A stretch of DNA of 39,135 nucleotides from an uncultured Ruminococcus sp. (lineage in GTDB: Bacteria; Bacillota; Clostridia; Oscillospirales; Acutalibacteraceae): positions 1-39,135 of the forward strand of contig CACZCM010000008.1 of the NCBI GenBank assembly GCA_902779615.1, written 5' to 3'. Each line of letters begins with the position of its first letter. Within the stretch, counting starts at the first letter, position 1. A model generated the notes under the pieces. That model was not told where the DNA came from, ran no database searches, and saw only the letters and a list, made by a program, of their open reading frames with translations. Position numbers and translations under genes: made by a program. Shown here piece after piece: positions 17,544-25,094 of the stretch.

Positions 17544-18636
17544 ACAAGTCACTCCTAACATCATACTCGAGCAGAACGTCATCGCCGAATACTGTGGTTT
17601 TTTTCAGCGTCATCTTCACCGCTTCGTTAGGCGAGGCAAACCCTTGCCCCTCAACAGGCGTTTTTGCAGCGCTGCCGCCTAATAGCTTCGGAGCAATGTA
17701 AGCGTAAACATGATTTACAATTCCGCTTTTCAGCGCAGCCTCGTTTATCTCTCCGCCGCCCTCGATCAAAACGCTCGAAATACTGTTATCTCCCAGATAC
17801 TTTGCCAATGCCAGCAGATCCACTCTGCCGTCCTCACCGCAGAACCTCACTGCGCTGACTCCAATGTTCTCCAGCGCACGGACTTTGCTCTCATCTGCAT
17901 CGGCGTATACCGCAAGCGTTCTGTACTCGTTTGCCGTTTTGCAGAGTTTGCTTGTGAGCGGCAGCTTCAAATGCGAATCCACGACAATTCTCAATGGTTG
18001 ATGAGCATTTTCGAGGCGGCAGTTCAGAAGGGGGTCATCAGCCAGAACAGTACCGATCCCCGCAAGCACCGCCGAATACTCACCTCGGAGCGCATGAACA
18101 TGACGGCGCGACTCTTCGTTTGTTATCCACTTTGATTTGCCTGTAAAAGCCGCAATTTTTCCGTCGGCCGTTTCGGCGAATTTAAGCGCCGTATACGGCA
18201 TACCCGTTGTAATATAATGGAAGAAAATCGGATTCAATGCGTCACATTCTTCACGCATAAAATCCTCGATCACTTCTACTCCCGCATTGCGCAGCATGCG
18301 GACTCCGTTGCCTGCAACAAGAGGATTTGGATCTCGCGAACCTATTATAACACGCTTAATTCTATTGTCAATTATCGCTTGAGTACAGGGCGGCTGCTTC
18401 CCAAAATGGCAGCACGGCTCAAGAGTAACGTAAAGGTCGGCGCCCTCGCACGATTCGTTCAGCGATGCGATCGCCTCCCGTTCCGCATGAAGTCCTCCGA
18501 TCATTTTGTGCCAGCCTTCTCCGATAATGACATCATTCTTTACAATAACAGCTCCGACCAAAGGGTTGGGGGCTGTAAAGCCTTTTCCCAATATTGCAAG
18601 ATCAATTGCACGCTGCATATAAGATCTGTTCGGCAT
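17524..18636 (-). CDS. ribD: Bifunctional riboflavin deaminase/reductase
   Basis: A 370-residue enzyme for the second and third steps of riboflavin synthesis. Residues 1-145 are the zinc deaminase with HAE (H50, E52), C75 and C84 (PCCHFGKQPPC). Residues about 146-365 are the NADPH-dependent pyrimidine reductase, with the LIEGGGE motif. GGAGG lies upstream of the ATG. It is the first gene of the rib cluster. I looked upstream for an FMN riboswitch and did not find its conserved core, so control of the operon is not explained by what I can see. Confidence 0.97.
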   Translation of the reverse strand: MPNRSYMQRAIDLAILGKGFTAPNPLVGAVIVKNDVIIGEGWHKMIGGLHAEREAIASLNESCEGADLYVTLEPCCHFGKQPPCTQAIIDNRIKRVIIGSRDPNPLVAGNGVRMLRNAGVEVIEDFMREECDALNPIFFHYITTGMPYTALKFAETADGKIAAFTGKSKWITNEESRRHVHALRGEYSAVLAGIGTVLADDPLLNCRLENAHQPLRIVVDSHLKLPLTSKLCKTANEYRTLAVYADADESKVRALENIGVSAVRFCGEDGRVDLLALAKYLGDNSISSVLIEGGGEINEAALKSGIVNHVYAYIAPKLLGGSAAKTPVEGQGFASPNEAVKMTLKKTTVFGDDVLLEYDVRSDLYVHRDN

Positions 18637-18654
18637 GGATCAACCTCCGAATAT

Positions 18655-18723
18655 TAATAGCTCTGCTTATTGAAAGCAGACACAAGCCGCAGGCTTGTGT
18701 GTATTGTAGGGGGATTCAACCCC
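18655..18723. repeat. Composite palindrome repeat, partial copy upstream of ribD
   Basis: TAATAGCTCTGCTTATTGAA, then ACAAGCCGCAGGCTTGTG and GTAGGGGGATTCAACCCC. The three hairpins would lie in the 5' leader of the rib transcript if the promoter is upstream of them. Confidence 0.6.
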
Positions 18724-18770
18724 ATATGCACTAAGTTAAGTCTGATAGAACAACAGCATAAAGTTTTCGC

Positions 18771-18792
18771 CAAGCCTTTTTCAAAAGGCTTG
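18771..18792. terminator. Hairpin downstream of the kinase operon
   Basis: CAAGCCTTTT-TC-AAAAGGCTTG is a perfect 10-bp stem lying between the kinase stop codon (18877) and ribD. The sequence after it on the minus strand is only weakly T-rich (GCGAAAACTTT), so termination is uncertain. Confidence 0.4.
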
Positions 18793-18876
18793 AGAAAAAG
18801 CTTAATCAGTTTTCTCTTAAAAAATCGATTTTCGCAGCTTATTGAAAGCTAAGATTTGAATGAAAACACATCTTTT

Positions 18877-20178
18877 TCAGTTTTTTCTGTTTGCTTCGAC
18901 CTTCCCCACACAATTTCCGAAATCGATGGAATCTGTCTTTACGATAACCATGACCTTGCCGGAGGGGACCTCGACCGATTCGCCGCTTCTTGTCTTCACT
19001 GTCCACACATCGCCGGAAAGGTTTTTAAGTCCCCATACGCCGGGACGATTCTGACTTCGGATAACAGCGCCTGTCACGCAATTGTAGTTGTCCGTTTCTT
19101 CACGGGTGTGGCATTTATACAGCTTAGTCCCCGGAAAAAGCGCGACCCTGTATTTTTTTGTATACAGCAGCGGCGGCCTCGGTATCTTCATACCGCAGTT
19201 TACACACTCGCTTTCCTCGCTGTCAAGATCCAGGAACGTTTCTCCGCCGCACGGGCACGTTACCACACAGTCGCGAAGTCTTGTAAAAAGTATCTGCCAC
19301 TCGTTGTCGGTCGGTCTGGCAGCCTCACGCTTTAAACACGGCTGCGAGAACGCTCTGATAAACATATCGCGCACAAACTGCGGATACAGCGGCCAGATAC
19401 GGATCACATTGCAGTGTACTCCTCTAACGGGAATATTTGTGTTGTCAAGCGGATCATATATAAACAGCGGATATTTTCCGTAAAATTTCTGCTCCAGTTC
19501 CTCCGTCATACACGGACAAAGCGTCCGCCGCCCCTCCAGCGGGTGATCCAAAAACAGCAGTCTGAAAAGAATAACCGCAAGCGAAAATCTGTCGGTCATA
19601 ACATCGGGCGCTTTGATCCCTCTTACGACCTCGGGCGCCATATATCTTGCCTTGCCTGCAATACCCAGGCTGTCACCGTACGGCGCAACATTGTCGGTAT
19701 CGCAGATCAGCACGTCGCCTGTGTTAGGATCGATAAAAAAGTTTCCGTCGTTAAGATCCTGATAAGAAAAGCCCTTTCGGTGAAGCTCTCTGAACGCATT
19801 TGTAATATTCAGCGCAGCATTGATAACGACCGAAATAGACGAAAACTTTTCTTTTGTAAGCAAAAAATCAGAAAAGCACTTATATCTCTCCGGGACAAGG
19901 TCCATGACGTAGCCATATTCATCGCCGATCTTCAGACTCAAATATTTTGGCCATACAAACAGCTCCGAAGGTGAACCGAAATCAATATTATACGCAAGAT
20001 TTCGATAGAACTTATCTCCGTTGTTTATCTTTCTGTGATACCACTTCAAAGCGAAGTTTCTGCCTTCCAGTTCCACCAGATAAACAGTGCCCTGACCGCC
20101 TTCGCCGATCTTATCTTTTATGTATGCAGTTTTATGGTTCTCCAGTTCTACGGCACTGCCGCAGTGAAATGATGGCAT
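18877..20178 (-). CDS. Ser/Thr protein kinase-like protein with zinc ribbon
   Basis: A 433-residue cytosolic protein. The kinase domain (about 15-300) has a glycine loop GEGGQGTVY (25-33), Lys45, catalytic loop YQDLNDGN (Asp141, Asn146), DTD (160-162) in place of DFG, and APE (181-183). The DTDN form is the one I associate with YegI/TerY-P-type bacterial kinases, so activity is plausible. A zinc ribbon follows (C308, C310, C325, C328). The C-terminal domain (about 335-430) has a WGLKNLSGD...IDFGNCVG pattern reminiscent of FHA folds. The ATG at 20176-20178 has AAGGAG upstream; the longer frame to 20241 overlaps the preceding gene without a site. It is last of three genes at 34 and 23 bp spacing. 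Confidence 0.8.
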   Translation of the reverse strand: MPSFHCGSAVELENHKTAYIKDKIGEGGQGTVYLVELEGRNFALKWYHRKINNGDKFYRNLAYNIDFGSPSELFVWPKYLSLKIGDEYGYVMDLVPERYKCFSDFLLTKEKFSSISVVINAALNITNAFRELHRKGFSYQDLNDGNFFIDPNTGDVLICDTDNVAPYGDSLGIAGKARYMAPEVVRGIKAPDVMTDRFSLAVILFRLLFLDHPLEGRRTLCPCMTEELEQKFYGKYPLFIYDPLDNTNIPVRGVHCNVIRIWPLYPQFVRDMFIRAFSQPCLKREAARPTDNEWQILFTRLRDCVVTCPCGGETFLDLDSEESECVNCGMKIPRPPLLYTKKYRVALFPGTKLYKCHTREETDNYNCVTGAVIRSQNRPGVWGLKNLSGDVWTVKTRSGESVEVPSGKVMVIVKTDSIDFGNCVGKVEANRKN

Positions 20179-20212
20179 GATATAAGTATCTCCTTCTGCG
20201 CTGCCTGTCGTA

Positions 20213-20887
20213 TCACTTAAGCACCGCCTTTTTGTATTCACCCTGTGAGCCGCGAATATACGAGTACATCTCCCTCGGGTTGCCGCCTATTCCCCACACA
20301 AAATTCTCACGCATTACGCCATTATCGGAGTAATCCCACGAAAAAAGCTTTATGCCCAGCATCGTGTATCCCTTCAAGGTACTTTCGTCTGCGCCGAATG
20401 ACTTTGCAGCGCCCTCCCATGAATATGAGTTCACAAGATTATACATCAGCGGAACATCTGTTGTGAGGTATTTTTCAAAGCCGCTGCCGTCCGCCGACGA
20501 ACCCAACGGCCAATATGTTACATATTGTTCGCCAAAAAACCATGCAGTGGAATACACACCGGGGTCAAATCCGTCGCGTCCCTCATACAGCGTAAGTGTA
20601 CTCTGAGGATCATCGCCCCGCCCAACATACTCAAATTCGGCATACAAGACCTTATCCTTCGTGTCACCGTAATAATAATCCACCGAATACGACTTAGCTT
20701 CCGTTTTAAGGAACGCCTCGACCGACGCCTTCGGGTCGGAATGAAAATTCGTTGTTATGATCTGCTCGATATCAAATGCGCTTCTGCCCGACTTAAACAT
20801 TACCACAAAAGTGACCACACCAACGATCAGCAAAAACGGCACGTTGAAAAGAGCCTCTTTGAATATGATCTTTCGCCGTTCATTCAT
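20213..20887 (-). CDS. Single-pass membrane protein of the kinase operon, unknown function
   Basis: A 224-residue protein not recognised as a known family. A short basic N-terminus (NERRK) and one hydrophobic helix (about 13-31, ALFNVPFLLIVGVVTFVVMF) are followed by an approximately 190-residue domain rich in Tyr, Asp and Gly, probably extracytoplasmic. It has no Cys pair and no catalytic motif I can name. It lies 23 bp after the 327-residue membrane protein and 34 bp before the kinase, so it is probably made with them. A sensor or substrate role is inference only. Confidence 0.65.
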   Translation of the reverse strand: MNERRKIIFKEALFNVPFLLIVGVVTFVVMFKSGRSAFDIEQIITTNFHSDPKASVEAFLKTEAKSYSVDYYYGDTKDKVLYAEFEYVGRGDDPQSTLTLYEGRDGFDPGVYSTAWFFGEQYVTYWPLGSSADGSGFEKYLTTDVPLMYNLVNSYSWEGAAKSFGADESTLKGYTMLGIKLFSWDYSDNGVMRENFVWGIGGNPREMYSYIRGSQGEYKKAVLK

Positions 20888-20910
20888 ATAGCTTCTTCAC
20901 CTTCCTGCCG

Positions 20911-21894
20911 TCAAAGCTCTACATTTTGTATAGCATATGTGCCCGCTGCAACTGCCGCCGACATCAAAATAATAAGCGTATACGCAGCCGCAGGCCGCCG
21001 CTTTTGTCCGTCTAAAAAGACCGAGAACCTGCCGTTGTTAAACACAATGAGCGCTGCCGCAATGATAGGAACGCACCTCAAGGTCGCAGCGCTTCCTACC
21101 CACACTGCTCTGACTGCGGCAGCAAGGTAGAACACTGCAAGCGCGATGCTGAGTCTTCCAACCGAATCGAACCGATAATGTCTTTTTCCGACAAGCACGA
21201 TAAACATAAACATGAAAACGGGGACGGACAGCTTATCTCCGACAGTTACATCGTAGATCATAAATACGCCCAATGCGCAGCACAACAAGATCTCGACCCA
21301 GCCTATCGGGCAGGTTATCATCAGCGGACGTCCCTGCTCGCACTCATTGCTGCACCAGAAATGAACGATCTTTTTTAGAATGGACTCGCCGCTGCTCGGC
21401 TGCTCGTTCTGTTCTTCGGCAGGCGCCTGTTCCGGGTTATCCTGCTGCTCCTCCGCAACGTCCTGTAAGAATATCACATCATCACCCTCTTGCTCATCGT
21501 ATTCTTGTTTTTTATCATCAACTTCAAATGACTCAAAAGCCTCTATATCGTCTTCATCTTCTTCAGGCTCCAACTCGGGCAGATCGCCGTCCCAAAGCGC
21601 AATTATCCTGTTCACCGCAAAGGCAGCATGCTCCTCGTCTGTATGAAGCGCCGACATGATCTTATCGGCTGCTTCCCACATAAGCTCTGCGTAATTATCC
21701 TTATCGCCAACAGCTCTCTCGATAAGATCCATTGCTCCGCACTCATACATCACCTTTAGCCTGCTGTACTGCTTTTTGCAGCGGGGTGCAAAATCCATCA
21801 CAAGTGCAAGCGTTCTGTCTTTTTCCGAAAAAATATCAACTTCCATATCCCACATTATGTGGGCAAGCGCATCAAAAAAGCTGTCTTCTCCCAA
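20911..21894 (-). CDS. Multi-pass membrane protein with acidic linker, first gene of kinase operon
   Basis: A 327-residue protein of unknown family. Residues 1-110 are predominantly helical and charged. Residues about 110-170 are an acidic Glu/Asp/Gln linker. From about 190 there are five or six hydrophobic segments (for example WVEILLCCALGVFMIYDV and VPVFMFMFIVLVG). The arrangement puts a large acidic domain in the cytosol attached to a membrane bundle. The start is a TTG (21892-21894) supported by AGAGGTG five bases upstream; the first in-frame ATG is 13 codons later. It heads a three-gene unit ending in the kinase. Confidence 0.65.
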   Translation of the reverse strand: MGEDSFFDALAHIMWDMEVDIFSEKDRTLALVMDFAPRCKKQYSRLKVMYECGAMDLIERAVGDKDNYAELMWEAADKIMSALHTDEEHAAFAVNRIIALWDGDLPELEPEEDEDDIEAFESFEVDDKKQEYDEQEGDDVIFLQDVAEEQQDNPEQAPAEEQNEQPSSGESILKKIVHFWCSNECEQGRPLMITCPIGWVEILLCCALGVFMIYDVTVGDKLSVPVFMFMFIVLVGKRHYRFDSVGRLSIALAVFYLAAAVRAVWVGSAATLRCVPIIAAALIVFNNGRFSVFLDGQKRRPAAAYTLIILMSAAVAAGTYAIQNVEL

Positions 21895-22317
21895 TGTGAC
21901 ACCTCTGAAAACGTATATTTACGGTTTGATAACTATAATGCCGAATGAACTGTTTATACTGTTTTGAGCCAATTCATATAACCGCACAAGCCTGCGGCTT
22001 GGATCTGCTTGTTGAAAACAAAGCTTTTAATATCTCAAAACAAAAGCTTTCATATTTTATCAAACAAAAAGCAGTATCAAACAATGCCTTATGAATATAA
22101 TACCACAAATTGACGAAAAATAAAACAGATTTTTCAAAATATTTTCAGAAATGTTTCCAAACAGCGATCCAAATAAGGAAGATAAATGCCGCCCCATCAT
22201 CTTGATAGACTGCATTTTGAAGAATTATCAATTTTTGACGTTTTTTGTCGTAATGCCTGATATACGAAGGTGAACAGAATTACCAACATTCAAAACCCGT
22301 GATCTTTCCTCCACGGC
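21895..22317. other. Intergenic region upstream of the kinase operon
   Basis: No gene is seen. The segment 21977-22030 is a short copy of the composite palindrome in which the TATAACC end is joined directly to the ACAAGCCTGCGGCTTG and CTTTTAA end. A possible minus-strand -10 TATTAT (22097-22102) follows TTTGTGG, but its -35 is poor. An inverted pair CATTCAAAACCCGTG (22288-22302) with CACGGCTTTTGAATG abuts the MITE-like element at 22318. Confidence 0.5.
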
Positions 22318-22594
22318 TTTTGAATGAGCAAATAAATTGTGACCTCAGCTATTATCTTCCATACATTTGGCACATTGGTGACGGCTTACTTGCGCTCGCC
22401 GACCACCTCATGCCTGCTTTTTTTGTTAACGACGGTTACAATTTGTTGCTTCGCTTGCTATTATTATTCTTTTTCTTATTATTTTGCTTACCTTTAGCTT
22501 CTTTGTGGGACTGCTCGTCCCACACCCTCGGCAGCTTTTTTGAAAAAAAGCTGCGCAAAAAACTTATAATAATAGTATTTTAACTCATTCAAAA
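22318..22594. mobile_element. MITE-like element, copy A (277 bp)
   Basis: It is bounded by TTTTGAATGAG (22318-22328) and its inverse CTCATTCAAAA (22584-22594). The interior is T-rich, with no reading frame of substance, and near the right end has CGGCAGCTTTTTT-GA-AAAAAAAGCTGC. Copy B at 27724-28018 shares the ends and most of the interior. The left end extended outward, CACGGCTTTTGAATGAG, is the exact inverse of the right end of copy B. No transposase and no clear target duplication are seen, so mobility is inferred from structure and copy number. Confidence 0.65.
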
Positions 22595-22619
22595 CCCGAG
22601 GTCTTCCCTTAAGTTTCGC

Positions 22620-22648
22620 TTGATTATTTACAAGAAAGGTGTTATAAT
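22620..22648 (+). promoter_or_regulatory. Sigma-A promoter of malic enzyme
   Basis: -35 TTGATT (22620-22625), 17-bp spacer, -10 TATAAT (22643-22648) extended by TGT. It starts 25 bp after the end of MITE-like copy A. Confidence 0.75.
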
Positions 22649-22707
22649 ATTCCACGGACAGCGCTCTGCCGCTGACTGCCGTATTTTGATCGAAAGGAAG
22701 ATCGTTA

Positions 22708-23886
22708 ATGGATATAAAAGAAGAATCCCTGAAACTGCATTACGACTGGAAGGGTAAGATCGAAGTGACAACTCGCTGTGATGTCAGCGATACATACGGA
22801 CTTTCTACCGCTTACACTCCCGGCGTTGCTCAACCGTGCCTTGAGATACAAAAAGACATCTCAAAAAGCTACGACCTGACTCGCCGCCATAATCTTGTTG
22901 CCGTTGTCACAGACGGAACCGCCGTTCTTGGTTTGGGCGATATCGGCCCCGAGGCGGGAATGCCCGTTATGGAAGGCAAATGCGCGCTCTTTAAAGCATT
23001 CGCAGACGTTGATGCTTTTCCGATTTGCGTAAAGTCCAAGGATGTCGACGAGATCGTCAATACTATATATCTTATCTCGGGCAGCTTCGGCGGTATAAAC
23101 CTTGAGGATATTTCCGCTCCGAGATGTTTCGAAATCGAAAAGAAGCTAAAAGAAAAGTGTGATATTCCCGTTTTCCATGACGACCAGCACGGAACCGCCG
23201 TTGTTGTTGCTGCAGCGCTCATCAATTCGCTGAAACTAGTCAACAAAAAACTTGGTGACATCAAGATCGTTGTCAATGGCGCAGGAGCAGCAGGCATTGC
23301 GATCACAAAACACCTTATCAACGTTGGTGCAGACGCAGGAAAGATCATCATGGTTGACCGCAAGGGCATTATTTGCAGCGGAGTAAGCCACAATAATCCC
23401 GCAAAAGACGAGATGGCAGAGATCACCAACAAAGACAAGCTCACGGGAACTCTTGCAGACGCAGTTGTCGGCGCAGATATGTTCCTGGGCGTTTCTGCTC
23501 CCGGCGTTCTGACCGAAGACATGGTCAAGACAATGAACAAGGACGCTATTGTTTTTGCAATGGCCAATCCTGTTCCCGAGATAATGCCTGATCTTGCGAA
23601 GGCTGCAGGCGCGGCAGTTGTCGGTACGGGTCGATCAGACTTCCCAAATCAGATCAACAATGTTCTTGTGTTCCCCGGCCTGTTCAGAGGAGTTCTTGAC
23701 TGCCGAGCAAAGGAGATCAACGAGGAGATGAAAGTCGCTGCTTCGTTCGCCATCGCAGGATTGGTCGGTGATGACGAGCTGAACGCAGATTATGTTATCC
23801 CCGCTGCATTCGACAAGCGTGTTGCGCGTGTTGTTGCGGACGCAGTTATCAAAGCCGCAAAAGAAACGGGCGCTGCCCGCATTTGA
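22708..23886 (+). CDS. Malic enzyme (oxaloacetate-decarboxylating malate dehydrogenase)
   Basis: A 392-residue cytosolic enzyme that converts malate to pyruvate and CO2 with NAD(P). The N-terminal malic domain has AYTPGVAQPC (Tyr36) and the metal/substrate segment TDGTAVLGLGDIGPEAGMPVM. FHDDQHGTA is the conserved divalent-cation motif. The NAD(P)-binding domain begins with NGAGAAGIA at about 190 and ends its second strand in VDRKG. The acidic residue there is more usual for NAD, but cofactor use is not certain. Length matches the short bacterial form without a phosphotransacetylase domain. AAAGGAAG precedes the ATG; a terminator lies at 24020. Confidence 0.95.
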   Translation: MDIKEESLKLHYDWKGKIEVTTRCDVSDTYGLSTAYTPGVAQPCLEIQKDISKSYDLTRRHNLVAVVTDGTAVLGLGDIGPEAGMPVMEGKCALFKAFADVDAFPICVKSKDVDEIVNTIYLISGSFGGINLEDISAPRCFEIEKKLKEKCDIPVFHDDQHGTAVVVAAALINSLKLVNKKLGDIKIVVNGAGAAGIAITKHLINVGADAGKIIMVDRKGIICSGVSHNNPAKDEMAEITNKDKLTGTLADAVVGADMFLGVSAPGVLTEDMVKTMNKDAIVFAMANPVPEIMPDLAKAAGAAVVGTGRSDFPNQINNVLVFPGLFRGVLDCRAKEINEEMKVAASFAIAGLVGDDELNADYVIPAAFDKRVARVVADAVIKAAKETGAARI

Positions 23887-23887
23887 T

Positions 23888-23985
23888 TATATAACCGAAG
23901 CTCATGTCCCCCGCCTCTAAGACGGCGGATCCCATATTCACCTTTCAATGGAGAATACAATATCCCGCTGAAAGGAACTCTAGCT
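23888..23985. repeat. Composite palindrome repeat, degenerate copy
   Basis: It begins TATATAACCG right after the malic enzyme stop codon, then ATGTCCCCCGCCTCTAAGAC, and ends in CCTTTCAATGG...CCCGCTGAAAGG. It aligns with the TATAACC end of the full copies but is diverged. Confidence 0.5.
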
Positions 23986-24019
23986 CACTGTTTTTCAGAA
24001 GCATAGCTTTGAATAAATT

Positions 24020-24054
24020 ACGCTGCATGGTAAACCTGCCATGCAGCGTTTTTC
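24020..24054 (+). terminator. Intrinsic terminator of malic enzyme
   Basis: ACGCTGCATGG (24020-24030) pairs with CCATGCAGCGT (24039-24049), followed by TTTTTC. It is placed between convergent genes. Confidence 0.85.
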
Positions 24055-24085
24055 TGTAACCTTGTTTTTCGGTCGTTCCTGCTCT

Positions 24086-24772
24086 CTATCTGTTTCTGCG
24101 TCTGCCGCTGACGATCAAGAGCAATCTCAAAAATTGAACCAATGCCGTTAACGCAGACGCTACATATGTCATTGCGGCTGCCGTCAAAACTTTTTTTGCG
24201 CCCTTAAACTCTTCCTCCGAGAGTATTCCCGTTTGTTTTATCGTTTTCAGTGCACGCCGTGATGCATCAAATTCTACGGGCAGCGTCACGATATACACAA
24301 GCACAGCGATTGAATATGCTATTATTCCCAGCCACACTAAGGAATCCGATATTAAGAACCCAAGAATTATCATGGGCATCGACAGCCTTGAAGTAATATT
24401 CGCCACAGGGATCACTCCCGAACGTATCTTATTCGGCACATATCCCTCCGCGTGCTGCACAGCATGACCCGCTTCATGCGCCGCAATACACACCGCAGCC
24501 ACCGAACGGTTCGTTTGAACACCGTCGGAAAGACGGATCGTATTTTCCGTTGGAGAAAAATGATCAGTCATAGTACCGTTTATATGTTCAAATTTCACTC
24601 CGCTGACATTGTTCGCTGTTAAAACTGCACGGGCGGCGTCTTCACCCGTCAATCCCCGTGAATTGGCAATTTTTGAATATTTCGAGTATGCCGATCTTAC
24701 CGAAAACTGCGCCCACATTGACAGTAAAATAGCCGGCAGCATAAATATCAGATAACTAAGATCAATATACAT
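24086..24772 (-). CDS. Zinc-dependent membrane metallopeptidase, YugP type
   Basis: A 228-residue membrane protein of the putative neutral zinc metallopeptidase family (YugP). One N-terminal hydrophobic helix (about 5-22) precedes a cytosolic or membrane-facing domain with the metal motif HEAGH (His99, Glu100, His103). Two or more hydrophobic segments lie between about 130 and 190, and one lies at the C-terminus. The physiological substrate is unknown. The ATG at 24770-24772 has GGAGGT upstream; an in-frame extension to 24820 passes through the ribosome binding site and is rejected. An extended -10 (TGGTATAAT, 24828-24833) lies upstream. Confidence 0.88.
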   Translation of the reverse strand: MYIDLSYLIFMLPAILLSMWAQFSVRSAYSKYSKIANSRGLTGEDAARAVLTANNVSGVKFEHINGTMTDHFSPTENTIRLSDGVQTNRSVAAVCIAAHEAGHAVQHAEGYVPNKIRSGVIPVANITSRLSMPMIILGFLISDSLVWLGIIAYSIAVLVYIVTLPVEFDASRRALKTIKQTGILSEEEFKGAKKVLTAAAMTYVASALTALVQFLRLLLIVSGRRRNR

Positions 24773-24872
24773 GACGTGTACACCTCCGGTATTGAAGTAT
24801 ATATCTATTTTTGATCCCATACCAGTGATTATACCACAATTATCTGAAAAAAGCCATAGTCATAAGAAATTT

Positions 24873-25052
24873 TATAACCGCAGAGGGGAATGTCCCCCGG
24901 GTCTCGCCTGCCGTCGGGGACGGCTTCCAGCCGGAGACCCGCACCCTCTATAGGCGTCGGGTTCCATCCCCACGTTCAGTAGGGGTATAAAACCCCTACT
25001 GAACGCACAAAGCCTTTGGCTTTGTCTCTGCTTGTTTAAAGCAGAGCTTTTA
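24873..25052. repeat. Composite palindrome repeat, full copy with inserted hairpin module
   Basis: It runs from TATAACCGCAGAGGGGAATG to AGCAGAGCTTTTA, inverted relative to the copy at 16762. It carries about 45 extra bases after GTCCCCC, delimited by GGGTCTC (24899-24905) and GAGACCC (24934-24940), with CCGTC/GACGG inside. A related insert occurs in the copy at 39028. It fills most of the space between the zinc peptidase and the transglutaminase-like gene. Confidence 0.8.
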
Positions 25053-25087
25053 AAAAAGAACCCGGTTATCAACCGAGTTCTTTTTTT
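25052..25087 (-). terminator. Intrinsic terminator of the transglutaminase-like gene
   Basis: On the minus strand AAGAACTCGGTT pairs with AACCGGGTTCTT (one mismatch), followed by TTTTTT. It begins 7 bp after the stop codon and directly abuts the repeat. Confidence 0.85.
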
Positions 25088-25094
25088 CAGATAT

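Noticed and set aside
18637..18876. FMN riboswitch upstream of ribD
   Set aside because: None of the conserved RFN core blocks is present on the minus strand.
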